Under the pieces are notes generated by a model, which was not told the DNA's origin, made no database searches, and was given only the letters and a program-made list of their open reading frames with translations. The position numbers and the translations under genes are program-made. A stretch of 64,000 nt of DNA from Paulownia fortunei (Eukaryota; Streptophyta; Magnoliopsida; Lamiales; Paulowniaceae), in contig CM033111.1 in the NCBI GenBank assembly GCA_019321725.1, positions 6,324,001-6,388,000 on the forward strand, given 5' to 3'. This document shows positions 1 through 11,839 of the stretch, piece by piece. Every line of letters begins with the position of its first letter. Positions within the stretch are counted from its first letter, which is position 1.

Positions 1-72
1 TTAATCAATTTATGTTGATACAACTATGTTATTCTTTAGGAATGTGAAGATTGTAAACTCTTGTATTTACAG

Positions 73-1903
73 GGAAATCAGCACGCCCATATGGTTTCAA
101 ATAGTCATGGGTCTCATATTGATGCACCTGTCAGAGGTGAAGTATTTTCACAGCAATCATCTTTCTTTTCTCCAGCTGCTGTCAGTAATCCACAAGAACA
201 TGTTGGCTATAATTCATCAAGGCTTGTAGAATATGGACAGAGTGATGCATATTTGAATCCCCAAGCTCCGCAACAGAGGCAACCATTTCTGCCTGGTAGT
301 GCACCTTTTGCACAAATACCTTTGCATCCTGAACCCCCATCTCAACGAATACCTAGTCAATTCTCCTATCCAAACTCAGCCCAGCAAAATCAATATCCCG
401 CTTACTCATTGCCAAATTTTTCTGACGGTCCAAGGACATATGCTACTGATGAACAATGGCGGATGCAAGTAAATGAGTTCAATGCTGATTGTCCACGTGG
501 GGGGTGGATGATTGGAGGGAGATCATGTTCAGGTCCACCTTATTCACATGAAGGTGTGAGTTTTAATTTTGTTACAGGAGTCAATACAAGTAAACTATCA
601 TGAGTGAGGAGTCATTCTTACCAACCTTTTATTAAACTTTATGTCATCGTCGAAGAGTTTCTAAGTATCTTATGTATTTAGATGGCTTGCATTAACCTGC
701 AATATCAAGAAGAGAGTATATGGATGAATACAGTAATATCTGGGGCATTGAGACCAGGGCATTATTGTATTATCCACTGAATCCAAAGAAATTGTTAGTA
801 AGTATTTCACAAGGTGATAAAATATGAATTACTCATGAGCGGTGCCTGTACTAGCAGCTGCATAATCCACCTTACTTGTGGCCACTATTTACGGGCTTAG
901 TTGCTAAGGTTTGTTAAGGAAGTAAGAACCAAAATATTTTGTTTTATTGTAGAAGCTAAGCAGTGTATTTTTCTGTTCTTTATAATTTTTCTTGTTTGTA
1001 CTCTTATTCATGGATTGATAATTTCCCCTTTCATTTAGTTTTAGCTAACATGCTCATATTTGCCATATTAATGGCTAGAATTCTACGTTTATAACTCTGC
1101 TCTGTGGTCGAATTTGAGTTTCTTAAGAGTCGCCTTATTTTTTAATATTCTAAACCAAATTTTCAGCAACTTCAGATTTCTAGTCTAAGTTTGTTCGAGA
1201 ATTTATCCAACTTGATTGGTGAAAAGTAAAAATGCACACAATCAACCTCTCATGTTTAAGAGGCACACTTGCATTGCAGATTTGTAACTAGCTGTGCTAA
1301 CATTGCACACAATCAACCAGTAGATGGTTGGTTACTAGTGCTCACCTGGGCACCTATTTCCTTTGTAAATAGACTTCCTGAACAATGCATTTCAAGTTAA
1401 TTGTTCTTCCCATGTATTAATGGATAATTGTTACGAACACTTTCACTGTTTAAGAACTTGATGCTGGTGTTGTGTTATTATGCCTTCTTAGAACTTTGAT
1501 GAATTTACTTTTATGTTTGTTTTATTCCTGGTGTTAACTTATTTAGTGATCAATGCCTTTTATCTTGGTTCTGACGCTAGGAATAATAGAGTTCTAGGGA
1601 GTGAAAACCCGTTCTCATGAGCATTTGTAATTTTTCTGTTGCAGGTTATTTTGGACCACCTCCCGAAAGGCCTCCCGCAAGTGTCGTTAATTTTCAGCCC
1701 TCTGCAGCAAATAGTCTACCAGCTGCTCCAATCTCAGGTGATCTTGCTGGTGTGATGAGCTGCTTGTTATCCATGAATTTCATTACCACTAGGACTGCAG
1801 TTTATGTTGATCCAACTTTGTGCTGTATTTTGTCACAGGTCATGGTGTTCCGATGATGCCTTGCAGACCAGAGATGTCTGCCGTCAATTGGAGGCCGGCA
1901 TAA
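73..1903 (+). CDS. HUA2: HUA2-like protein (ENHANCER OF AG-4), C-terminal part
   Basis: Partial gene; earlier exons lie before the window. Three coding exons are visible: 73-553, 1645-1737 and 1839-1903 (TAA at 1901-1903). All have AG/GT borders and matching phases, giving 212 C-terminal residues. The segment is rich in Pro, Gln and Ser and carries family signatures I recognise: a DEQWR motif, GYFGPPPERPP, an APISGHGVP stretch spanning the last intron, and a terminal NWRPA. In Arabidopsis HUA2 is a nuclear PWWP/RPR-domain protein acting in pre-mRNA processing of AGAMOUS and FLC and so in flowering; the PWWP and RPR domains would lie upstream. The match is from memory of the family, not a search. 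Reading straight through the first exon gives a stop at 601-603, but the GT donor at 554 and the conserved join to 1645 make splicing the better model. Confidence 0.88.
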
Positions 1904-2389
1904 GAGTTATTCTGAGACTTACAGAATCTGTGGTGAGCTTTTGGTATTTCTCCTTTCAGTTGCTCCAGCCATTGGGGCAAATTCCTCATCTACACATCCT
2001 TTTGTGAGAAAACAGTTTAATGTAATGGAAAAATTCTTACTGTTCTTAATAAATAAATATTTGGTTGGACAAGATCTGTTATAGAACTCAAATGTGGAGT
2101 GCCAATGTGAAATGCTAAATATAAACAACCTCTTACATTCAACAGATGATGGCTCTGTTAACATAAGATTTATGCAAATCATTTATTCTTCCTCTGGTCG
2201 AATCTGTGGAATACAAAGAAAAAGAATTAAATGTATTGGGATGCACTTTAGAAAGCACGGAAAGATGTACCTGCAAAAAAAAAAAGAGACTTGCATGCAT
2301 TGAGGACATGGAAGTTTTGTTGTGTGGGAAGGAAGTTGTTTCATGCTTTTCAAAAACAGTAAACTAGGCCAGGAAAAAATCATTTGTAT
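1904..2389 (+). other. HUA2 3'-UTR and possible UTR intron start
   Basis: This is non-coding sequence after the HUA2 stop. A good splice donor (GTGAGC) lies at 1933, and a strong pyrimidine-rich acceptor (GTGTTTTCAG) ends at 4659. The 3'-UTR may therefore contain an intron of about 2.7 kb that now holds the copia remnant. This is inference only; no open frame here resembles a known protein. Confidence 0.35.
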
Positions 2390-2575
2390 ATTCTGTGTGT
2401 TGTCTTTAGTTTCATCCTAGTTGAGATAGTTGAGATATATATATAAGAGTCCTTTAAGGAAGTTAACTATACAGGAATAAAAAACTATTAATCAACCTAT
2501 AAAGTAGGCGCTAATACTGCTGTTCCATTGTTTCCTAATATAGAATTAGTTAAGCCCTAGATTACATTACTAACA
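2390..2575 (-). repeat. Probable 3' LTR of the copia remnant
   Basis: The minus-strand LTR would start TGTTAG at 2575, immediately after the polypurine tract, as in many plant copia elements. A TATA-like run (2435-2445) falls inside. No second LTR is present, so the far boundary cannot be fixed by comparison; 2390 is approximate. Confidence 0.5.
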
Positions 2576-4152
2576 CTCCCCCTCAAGCTGGAGGATAAAT
2601 GTCCATCATGTGAAACTTGTCGCTCAATCTAGTGAAGTCATATTTCTTAAAGGCCTTGGTGAACATATCAGCAATATGGTCCTTTGAAGGTGTAAATGGA
2701 GTACAAATCTTTTTACTGGTGACAATCAACTTCAATATGCTTTGTCCATTCATGGAAGACAGGATTACTCGCAATATGAATTGCTGCTTGATTATCACAA
2801 TGCATAGGAATAGGGTCTGCATATGTGATACCGAAATCTTCAAGAAGTGTCTTCAACCATATCTGTTCACATGTGGTATGAGCCACGGCATGATATGTGG
2901 TTTCAGCACTAGATCTGGACACAACTGTGTGTTTCTTGCTCTTCCAAGTTACTAGATTACCTCCAACAAAAGTACAATAACCTGATGTGGATTTTCTATC
3001 CCCCTTATCATCTGCATAATTGGCATATGAAAAACCAACTAAATTCATGTGTTTGTTCCTTTTGAACCACAGCCCTTTTCCTAGAGATTTTTTAATATAT
3101 TTCAAAATATTGCACGCAACCTCCGAGTGACACTTCTTAAGTTTTTCCATAAACTGGCTAATTAGTCCTACGGCATGCACAATATCTGGTAGTCACTGTC
3201 AGATAAATAAGCTTCCCAACAAGCCGTATGTATTGTGTACTGTCCTCAAAGTCTTCATCCTCGTTCCACAAGTCTAGGTTAGGTTCCACTGGAATGTCTA
3301 TTGGTTTTGCCCCTAATAGGCCTGTTTCTTGTAGAAAATCAGTTGCTTGCGACTTTCTTTGGGATAGCACTACACCCTGTTTACCACGAGCAACCTCAAT
3401 ACCAAGAAAATATCTCAAATTACCAAGGTCTTTTATAACAAATTGTTGCTACAAGTATTTCTTGGTTTCTTCAATATCATTCACATCATTACCTGACAAG
3501 AGTATATCATCAACATATACAATAAGTACCACAATGTCAGATGAACTATGTCATCGTACAAAGACTGAATGGTCAGGCTGACTTCGCTTAAATCCTGCAG
3601 CAAAAACTACTTTGCTGAATTTGTCAAACCAAGCTCTAGGGCTCTGCTTTAAACCATAAATAGCCTTCTTTAGTTTACACACCAAATGAGTCTCCACCTG
3701 AGCAACAAACCCAGGTGGTTGCTCCATACCTCCTCAGTCAGATCTCCATAAGGAAATGCATTCTTTATATCTAGTTGATGCATGGCCCAATCTTGATTAA
3801 CCACCACATATATAAGTACACGAATAGAGCTTAGCCGAGCAACAGGAGAGAAAGTTTCAAAAAAATTATTACCATGTCTGTGTGTACCCTTTGGCAACCA
3901 GCTGTGCTTTATACCTTTCAATAGAACTATTAGGATGGTACTTTACAGTAAACACTCATCTACATGCAACTAGACGAACCCTACATACCCTCTCAGGTAA
4001 CAGTACCAAATCCCAGGTGCCTTTAGTAAGAACAGCAGACATTTTCTCACCCATAGCCTTTTTCCAATTATGATTCTGAATAACCTCTTGGGAATCCTTA
4101 GGAATAGATATAGATGACAAAGACAAAGCAAAACGACAAAAAGAAGAATCAA

Positions 4153-4320
4153 GATGATCAAAGGAAATAACATTAGCAATGGAATGTTGAGTGTAAGAAC
4201 ATTTACCTTTTTTTATTGCAAACCGCCTATCATAAAGATGATCAAAGGAAATAACATTAGCAATGGAATGTTGAGTGTAAGAACATTTACCTTTTTTTAT
4301 TGCAAACCGCCTATCATAAA
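4153..4320. repeat. 84-bp tandem duplication inside the copia remnant
   Basis: The segment starting GATGATCAAAGG at 4153 is repeated from 4237, essentially base for base, with a period of 84 bp. As 84 is a multiple of three, the local minus-strand frame gains an exact 28-residue repeat (units begin YDRRFAIKKG). The near identity suggests the duplication is younger than the other damage to the element. Confidence 0.85.
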
Positions 4321-4345
4321 CTACCCTTCCTTTTTCAAAAGCAAC

Positions 4346-6900
4346 GACCTTTTTACTTTGAAACAATTTTCGTACTTCTTTTTGCATATAAAACGACATT
4401 TTGTACATGTAGGCATATATACACAAACATTTTTTATCTTCTAAATATGCAACTGTTAAAAATTTATATGTAGAGATATATACGTATGCACACACATTTT
4501 GTTTCATTTAATAATTTTAGAATTATGATTCTACTTCACCATACACATCAACTGTGTCAAATGTAATAGTTAGATTTAGCAGCTGCCCCCGCCCAAATTC
4601 AAACTTCTTTTCTCATAATTGAATGATTGTATCTTTTCTCATGTTCCAAGTGTTTTCAGGTTATAGCCTACGGCGCAAGGAGAATTGGCCCTAAAAATGC
4701 TTCAACAGAGATTATGTTTTAGATCGATACGGAATTGAATTTTGAGAAGTTGTGGAGAACCTTGGCAGGATTGTCTATATTAGAATGTTTTCCTGGCAAA
4801 TGCATCCCCGCACATACTTCTAAGTGTAAGCCATTTTTGCTTATTATACTGACACTTGTAATTATATCATACATCATAAAGCAAATTTAGTGGAGGCTAC
4901 AGTTTCAAGTCTGCTAATACTAGTTTTCTCTCTGCTACTGCATTCCAAACCCTTCCCACCTCCCCGCATCTGTTGAGTGCATGTGACTTGTCATTTTGCT
5001 GCACTGATGCATACCAAGTAAATAGCATGTTGGAACATTTAAGCTTGTCTTTTTTGGTTAACGTACACAGCTTTAAAACTTTTAGTTTGTAAGTTTTACG
5101 AGATGAGGATTTGACTTTGCTCTGTGACTGTGCTAAGTGCATTCTAATCTTTTATCTCTGTCAGTCATTCCTTTCTAACTCTGTATCCTATGGGGACCAT
5201 GGGTTGCACACAGAATTTTCTTGTATAAATGTTGTCTAGAACCTGTCTCTGTGGTGCATGCAAGTCCAGGTTCTTCTAGGGTCATTTATTTGGCTGAAAA
5301 TGCTCTCTGCAGTGCAGCTCATGGTTTCTTGTCATACTAGATTTAGAATGCCTTACAAAGTTTTATAGTTTTATTATTTTGAGTGTCTGTCTTTTATCAT
5401 CATCAAATATTAAGTTTGTATTGTTTTGTCGGGGTTGGAAGAGAGAAAGGGTTACTCGTAAGATGATGGGGTAGTTTTAACTTATCTTGGTTCAGATACT
5501 GAGAAGTTGCCTATTCAAATACACTTACTCTCACATACAGTCATTTGCTGTGGACAATGCCTTTTTGGCTGTCACCTGCCCAGACCAGGCAATGAACTAC
5601 ACCCCTTCTGAGAAAGATTCCTGGTTATATTGGGACCAGAATGTGAAATTCCAGTTTCTGGTATTGAACTGGACCTTATTGTCTTGGCCAAAAGCCCTCC
5701 TCAACCTAGGAATTAGACCTGACTGACTGAACCATTTAAGCCCCAGTTTGGACCAGACTAGGCATAAGCAGCTATAATGTTTATTAGAATGTTTTTTTGG
5801 TTATCCTTGGTTATCTGCCAAATTTGAAGAAAGAAATGTGAAATTGGCTGTGCTTCGAATTGCGGTCTATGGTCAGACCACTTTCCCATGGTAGATATAC
5901 ATTGTGTTTTGCACCATTGGCTACTGCAACTACCATTTGGAATCTGGGTGGAGAGAACGTGTATAAACACCATTGTAATTTGGTGTGTAATTGCATAGAC
6001 AATTTCTATTTTGTGTAATAAAATAGACAATTTCAATTTCATAAATTTTAATAATGTATTTACAAGTTATGACTGCCGTGTAAAACGATATAACTAGATC
6101 TGTTTGATGCTGAGTTGAGGTTTCAATACTCTAATAGGTGGTAAGAGTTAGATCTGGAAGAATTATTGCCCTTAGAGAGGCAGTTGGCAACGGTAGTTAA
6201 TTTCTATAAAAGTTCACAAGTTCATTGGTGGAAATATTGTCTTATAAAGTGTCTTTAAAGGTTGTCTTTTCGTGAACCACCATCTTTAGCCCATTTTAAG
6301 GCATGCTAGAGTTAGTTCAGTTAATAGGCTGGTAGGCTGTTCTTCTGTTAATTTACCTAACTCACCCATCAATTTGAGAAAAACATATCAGGTACTCGTG
6401 AAGATCTGTCATTCCAGTCTTCAAATGGTTGCAGAAAAATTGATTTTCGTGAAGGTTATGTTTGGATAGTGGATTTTAGTGAGACAAACACTAAAGAAAT
6501 ATTTTTCCCACCTCAAATATTTCAACTTTAACTTTGTTAACCACCCCCATGTCCCTGTATATCTGTTCTTTCTTGGTCATGCGTTTCTGAGATTGCTTTA
6601 GAAGACCACATGGCGAAGTGGAATGGGAAGAAAAGAAGAATTTAAGAACATAACTTGACAACCGCATTCGGAAGGGGAAAGGGAAGAAAAGAAGAACCAA
6701 AAACAATCTGACACTGAAAAGAAACAGATGGAACAGACAGGTGGTGAAGAAGTAATATGTGTACGTTTCATATGATAAGGCTTGTTTGGGTGATGCCTAA
6801 GTCCATTTCTCAATGTATGTATATAACTTCTACTTCGTTAAATGAAAACTTTTGAACATCAAGAAAAGATAAAGAAAAGTGAATAAACAATTACGTTAGA
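4346..6900. other. Intergenic or HUA2 3'-UTR sequence, no gene seen
   Basis: After the copia remnant, 4660-5300 is less AT-rich and follows a good acceptor, so it could be a downstream HUA2 3'-UTR exon. The rest has only short, unrecognised reading frames on both strands, with no domain motif. Confidence 0.4.
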
Positions 6901-6910
6901 GATTAAGAAC

Positions 6911-7401
6911 CTGTTTGATTTCATTTTCACTTTGGATCATATTCTTTTTTATTTTATTATTCATTTTTGTGTGGACATTAAAATGTGTTTGAATTAGTGG
7001 TGTAGAAATGGTTGACTTATAAAACTGAGAGTGATACTTTAGTATAACTGGATATCAATATTTTCTCTTGGGGCCATCAGTTAAATGTTTTGAGATGAGA
7101 AATTATTATTTAATTTATTATGAATTTTATTTTATTTTTGTTGGTTATGTTGTGTTTGGATAAAAAATTATTATTAATTTATTATAGATCTCATTATCTT
7201 GTAAGAATATAAAGAAAATTATTGTTTATTTATTTAGTCAATTTTGATTATTTTTAAATCATTGAAATAACGTATCAAATGTCAATGATGCGAGTCATAT
7301 TCTTATAAAATAAATGCATTAGTAATTAAATTTGAAAATAGTGGATATAGGTATGGAAATAAAACTAAATGGTATTTTCATTGAAAATGACTTAAACAAG
7401 C
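6911..7401. mobile_element. Possible AT-rich MITE with about 20-bp inverted ends
   Basis: The left end (6911-6929, CTGTTTGATTTCATTTTCA) is matched imperfectly in inverted orientation at 7382-7401. The interior is very AT-rich and non-coding. I could not identify a clear target-site duplication, so this is a tentative call. Confidence 0.35.
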
Positions 7402-8048
7402 GATATTAAAATAAGCAAAAACAAAATAAAAATAAAATCAACTGGCTTTAATTTTTTTATTTTCTCAAGCTGGCTTAGTCATCTAGGCGCTCGCCTAGGC
7501 ATCACACTAAGTTTGTCAATTAGTTGACAAAATTCAGCCCACTTGAACACTGTTAAAATCGAGATTGTGAATTTTGAATGTGTATTTAATAATATTATAA
7601 AATAAAATATTAATATATGTAATTTAATGATCCATAACCTCACCCTGTTAATATTTGGCATATTGTGTACCGCATTTTGACAATTGTTATGGCTTCTTCT
7701 AGTATTTCCTTAGATTTGTTATTGTTTTTTTTTTATCAAATAGTTTGTTAATTATAAGAGAAAAGGGAAAACAATAAAAGGAAAACATTTTTATTTTGAG
7801 AGAGAGAGAATAGGAGTGTAAAATAATTGAGTCTGAGTCGATACTGTTCAAACTTATTAGAAATTTTATCGAATTTTAAAATTATGTTTGAATTTAATTT
7901 GGTTATTAATCGTGTAAAACTTGATCAAATGAATTTTAATTAAATCGAACACGAATTGAAATTGAGTGCTTAAATTTTAACGAACCAAAAAATTGTGTTG
8001 AAATTTATTATTAGATCTCATAATTATTTTTGAATTAAGTATTTAATA

Positions 8049-8079
<31 letters not shown>

Positions 8080-8978
8080 GTACGAGAGAGAGGTGATTGT
8101 GATTTGTGAATGTGATTGCATTATTAGCGTGTCCCAAAGACGCGGAAAGGTGTCGGTGGGGCGTAAGCAGCCAAACACCATCTATTTTTTTTAACTCCAA
8201 CGCAACATTCAAAATGTTTGACTTTCTTCACTACATATCATACAACTTTTATCAGTTCAATTTCAATCACCACAATATTTTATATCATATCTTAAATATA
8301 AAATTGTTGTACATATATTCTTATATTTTTACTTTCAAAAATGGAAAAAATAATATTAATAAAGTCACATCATTATTAAGTGTCGGGATAATTTTAAACA
8401 GAAATTTATCATCTTTATTAAATGTAATACTGTCAATGAGTATTTAAAAAAAAAAATAGTGAGTACTTTCAGTTGCAAGCATAAAAATAAAATAAATAAA
8501 CTTATGTGACATCTAATTTCTCTTTTTTCTTGAAATAAAAGGAAATTGTTGCATATTTTTTAATCGCATTCCCTTTTTCCTTTCATAAATACAATTACAA
8601 AACAATTTCAATATTCGGCTAGTTTTCTTTTTTGAAATCAAACATTTCGACACGTTCACTTAAATTAATTTATTTTAATGCAAATATTCTTAGGAATCAA
8701 ATAATTTAATCATTCTCAAAAAAAAAAAAAATCATTCAAATAAAATAATTCGTCCGACACAAAATTTGAGTTCTCAAAAATGAATTTTTTGAAAATTTAC
8801 AATTATTTGCATTTAACAATCTAAAATAACAGTACATTAATCCACAGTTTCTGCAGAAGTTACATTAATCCACATTACATTACATGTTTTTCTCAAGTAT
8901 TATTTATTTTTCATTGAATACAAATTTAGCTTAAAGACAGAAAAAGAAACATATACGTAAACGCAATATATATCTATC

Positions 8979-9033
<55 letters not shown>

Positions 9034-9238
9034 ATCACACATCGACAATACTCTCACCCAGATCTGCATAATCTCCCTCACCTAAAATGATTTATTGAAA
9101 TTGATGAAATTTCGCCATTGATCTTCAAATATCATACACAGATGGTATTTCACATTTGGTGATATTAGAATGCACGGATTCAAACATTTTCGGTAGTTTT
9201 GGGTTTTGTTTTGTTTTTTTTTTTTTTCTTTTTGGCGG
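7402..9238. other. AT-rich intergenic sequence and putative LysM-gene promoter
   Basis: No coding signal is recognised. It contains a (TA)n run at 8053-8079 and a compound (TA)n(GA)n microsatellite at about 8979-9031, roughly 210 bp before the LysM start codon. The GA tract may lie in the 5'-UTR or core promoter. Confidence 0.5.
8979..9031. repeat. Compound (TA)n(GA)n microsatellite
   Basis: An alternating TA run (about 8979-8996) passes directly into about 18 GA dinucleotides (about 8996-9031). It lies upstream of the LysM gene, where GA/CT tracts are common near plant transcription starts. Any regulatory role is inference. Confidence 0.8.
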
Positions 9239-11839
9239 ATGGAGAGGGAGAGGTTTTTGCGAATGAATGATAATGGAGAGGGGGAATTTTTACGCACAGG
9301 AATGGTTGGATCATCGTCACCATCGAGATCAGTGCCGATTTCATCTCCGCCGTCAGCTGCCGTGGGCGTCGGCGTTAATGGTGGGGTAAATTACATACTA
9401 CACACCGTGTCGAAATTCGATACGCTTGCCGGCGTCGCCATCAAATACGGCGTTGAGGTATAGATAGATGGTTTTTTCAATAAGTTAACATATTTTGTGC
9501 ATTTAATTGATGTTTATTCCGAACCAATATTTTTTCTCCTCTTTTATTTGGGTCATGTTGCGTTTTTTTTTTTTATTTCTTGTGTTGTTATTGCTTGTAT
9601 TTTAATGTAGTTATTTGGTGGAAAACAAAAGAACTGCTAGTTTTAGTTTGTTTTCTTGCTGTTGCGGGGAAATGGACATTAACTTCTAGTTGTTTGCCCG
9701 CCAATTTTGTATTTCTGAGATTTTGCGATTTCTGAAGAGTAAAAGATTTTTAAAACTTGGCAAGATACAATCATTGGAATAAGAGGTATGGTGTTGATTT
9801 GGTGTACTCTAACCTCCAAATCTTCTACTTTTTGATTGTACATTATTACATATTTATGTTGCTGATTCTACATTTAATGTTTTGCTTTGAACTATGAGAT
9901 AGCTCATACTCTTTTATTTATGACTGTATATAATTTGGTTTGGGGTGTGGTAGGTGGCAGATATAAAGAGGCTAAATGGGTTGGTCACAGATCTCCAAAT
10001 GTTTGCTCTTAAGACACTCCAAATACCACTGCCGGGGAGGCACCCTCCCTCCCCCAGCTTGTCCAATGGTCACGACACTCCTCCATGGTACTTCTGTTTT
10101 CATTCTCATATCTACTACTTTGTCTATTTTTCCATAGTCATTTCCGTATTTGAAGTTCCTAATAATGTGTTGTTAAAAAGATATTCGTCAGAAAATGGTT
10201 TTTTGTGCCATAAATTTCTGATACTTCTCCTTGTTAATAGACAAGTTATGTGAATCTTTGTAAATCAACTATGTGCTTTTAAGTATATGCATGATACTCA
10301 ACGAAAGAAGAAACTGGTCGGCATATATCTTTCTTCAATTCTTGGAATGCTATTAATCTTAGGTGAACTTTGTTATTGACTTGTTTCTGATGCACATGCT
10401 ATCCTTATCAAAATGCCCATTTTTGTGTTGGAAACCTATTTATGAGATTTACATTGCTTTTTTGTTTTCCTTCTTCCCCTTTCTGGCCTTTTTATGTGTT
10501 TGTCGGGCTAGAGAACTGGATTTAGTCAAGAAGCAGACTTTTCAAGCTTGACTAGTTTAATTGCAGGAGCATAGAATTTGTTTTTAAATAACCATGCTGT
10601 GCCAGAAATTGGTCTTAGCTTAGGTATTTTAGTTGAGCAGAGTTGTAGTCATATTTATAGATGTGTTAAATGCTGGTTGGTGTACAGAAAATAGTTCACT
10701 TGATAGAGTTTTGTAACATGAGTCACTGCATCCATAGAACTAACATGTCTCTAAGATGGATTGTATTGCTTTTGATTTCACATCATCATTTATTGGAGCT
10801 GCATTCAGTTCATCAACGTAATAATGTTGTTATCTTTGTCTGAGAGGTTATAAGCAAATGTCCTGATTTTTTTCTGCTATTTAGCACCTTAAAGGTGCTT
10901 TGTCCTAGTGTCTTTTATTGAAACTCAGTTGTGGAAGTCCGAATCCTTGCATCTCCCTACCCCACAAAGAAACTTATAATAACAATAACTCAAGAGGTTT
11001 TGAAGTGGCTTATTTTGATATCCACTTGCAGGCCAAGCAGCTCTCAGCAGACCACGTCGAGCCGTAGGCACTCTGATATATTTGATACATTTCCATCACT
11101 GAAATTGAATTCTTCTTCAGAACAAAAAGTCTCTCCTGCCATGAGCAGCTTGCAAGGTCATTGTGGTCTTAGACTAGCAGACCAACAAGGTTCGACAGAA
11201 GGTTTTGAAATGGCTGTGTACCGGAAAGGGGGAGCTCATTATCTAGAGGATGTGCCATTTGCCAAATATTCACCTATTTCTAACCCATCACTGAGTCAGC
11301 ATAGAAAATCAAAAAGTACAGCTAATTGTTTAGTGTCAGAGAATGGTCATCTCATTGATCAGGTTTTGTCACAAGAAGCTGAAAGTAGTGACCCGGGTAA
11401 ATGGATTGAGAAGTCGGTGAGACGGCGTCAAAAGTCTGAGGCTGATTTTACTCCCCGCACCCCAGAAAAGCTTCTGAAGCAGGAGAACACTGGTAGCATT
11501 GCAATTTCAACAATTACAGGCAAAGGGTTGGCTCTCAGGCCCAAGTCAGCCAGCCGAACTGTCTCAGGAGGAGTCGATGGTGAAGCAGGAGGGTTGAACC
11601 CAATTCCTATAGGTTTGGGGGATTCTTTCCTAACTGACAGTGTCAATGGGGTACGGAAGTCGTCAAGTACATCAAGTTTGCTGGATTCAGAAAATGGCCC
11701 ATTGTCATCCATATGGCCGACCTCAAAATGGAGTTTGAGGTCAGATTTTCAGGCTCTTTCTACTGCAGCCATTACTAGACCTATCTTTGATGGTCTACCT
11801 AAGCCTTCTAATAGAAGAAACAAAGCAGCACTCGACTAG
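9239..11839 (+). CDS. LysM domain-containing protein (386 aa)
   Basis: Complete three-exon gene: 9239-9457, 9954-10087 and 11032-11839 (TAG at the end). Phases join cleanly for 386 residues. The start ATG at 9239 follows a long T-rich leader; a second in-frame ATG lies at 9263. One LysM domain covers about residues 52-100 (YILHTVSKFDTLAGVAIKYG, then a DIKRLNGL core and an LPGRHPP end). LysM modules bind N-acetylglucosamine glycans. No signal peptide or transmembrane segment is apparent, so this belongs to the plant intracellular single-LysM group rather than the receptor kinases. The rest is Ser-rich and probably disordered, with a basic RRRQK patch. Its precise role is not known to me. A TGG codon spans intron 2, where relatives may differ. 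Confidence 0.87.

Larger units (their letters stand above)
2390..4345 (-). mobile_element. Ty1/copia retrotransposon remnant, 5'-truncated and frame-broken
   Basis: Read on the minus strand, this runs from the linker before reverse transcriptase (about 4345) through RT and RNase H to the start of the 3' LTR. Recognisable pieces are the TWDLV block before RT (about 4000), a LDIKNAF-type RT motif (about 3770), the YVDD active site (about 3515), YFLGIEV (about 3410) and the RNase H blocks DRKSTSGYC (about 3000) and SSAE (about 2910). The purine-rich tract at 2576-2590 abuts a TGTTAG LTR start at 2575. The pieces sit in several frames with stops, so the copy is dead. Gag, protease, most of integrase and the 5' LTR are absent. 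An 84-bp tandem duplication lies at 4153-4320. The LTR's outer end near 2390 is a guess. Confidence 0.85.

Noticed and set aside
4897..5142. 81-codon minus-strand frame downstream of HUA2
   Set aside because: No family resemblance, no splice partners, and the region is better explained as possible UTR or intergenic sequence.
11428..11712. Minus-strand frame over LysM exon 3
   Set aside because: It lies entirely inside a well-supported plus-strand exon and shows no domain or splice support.
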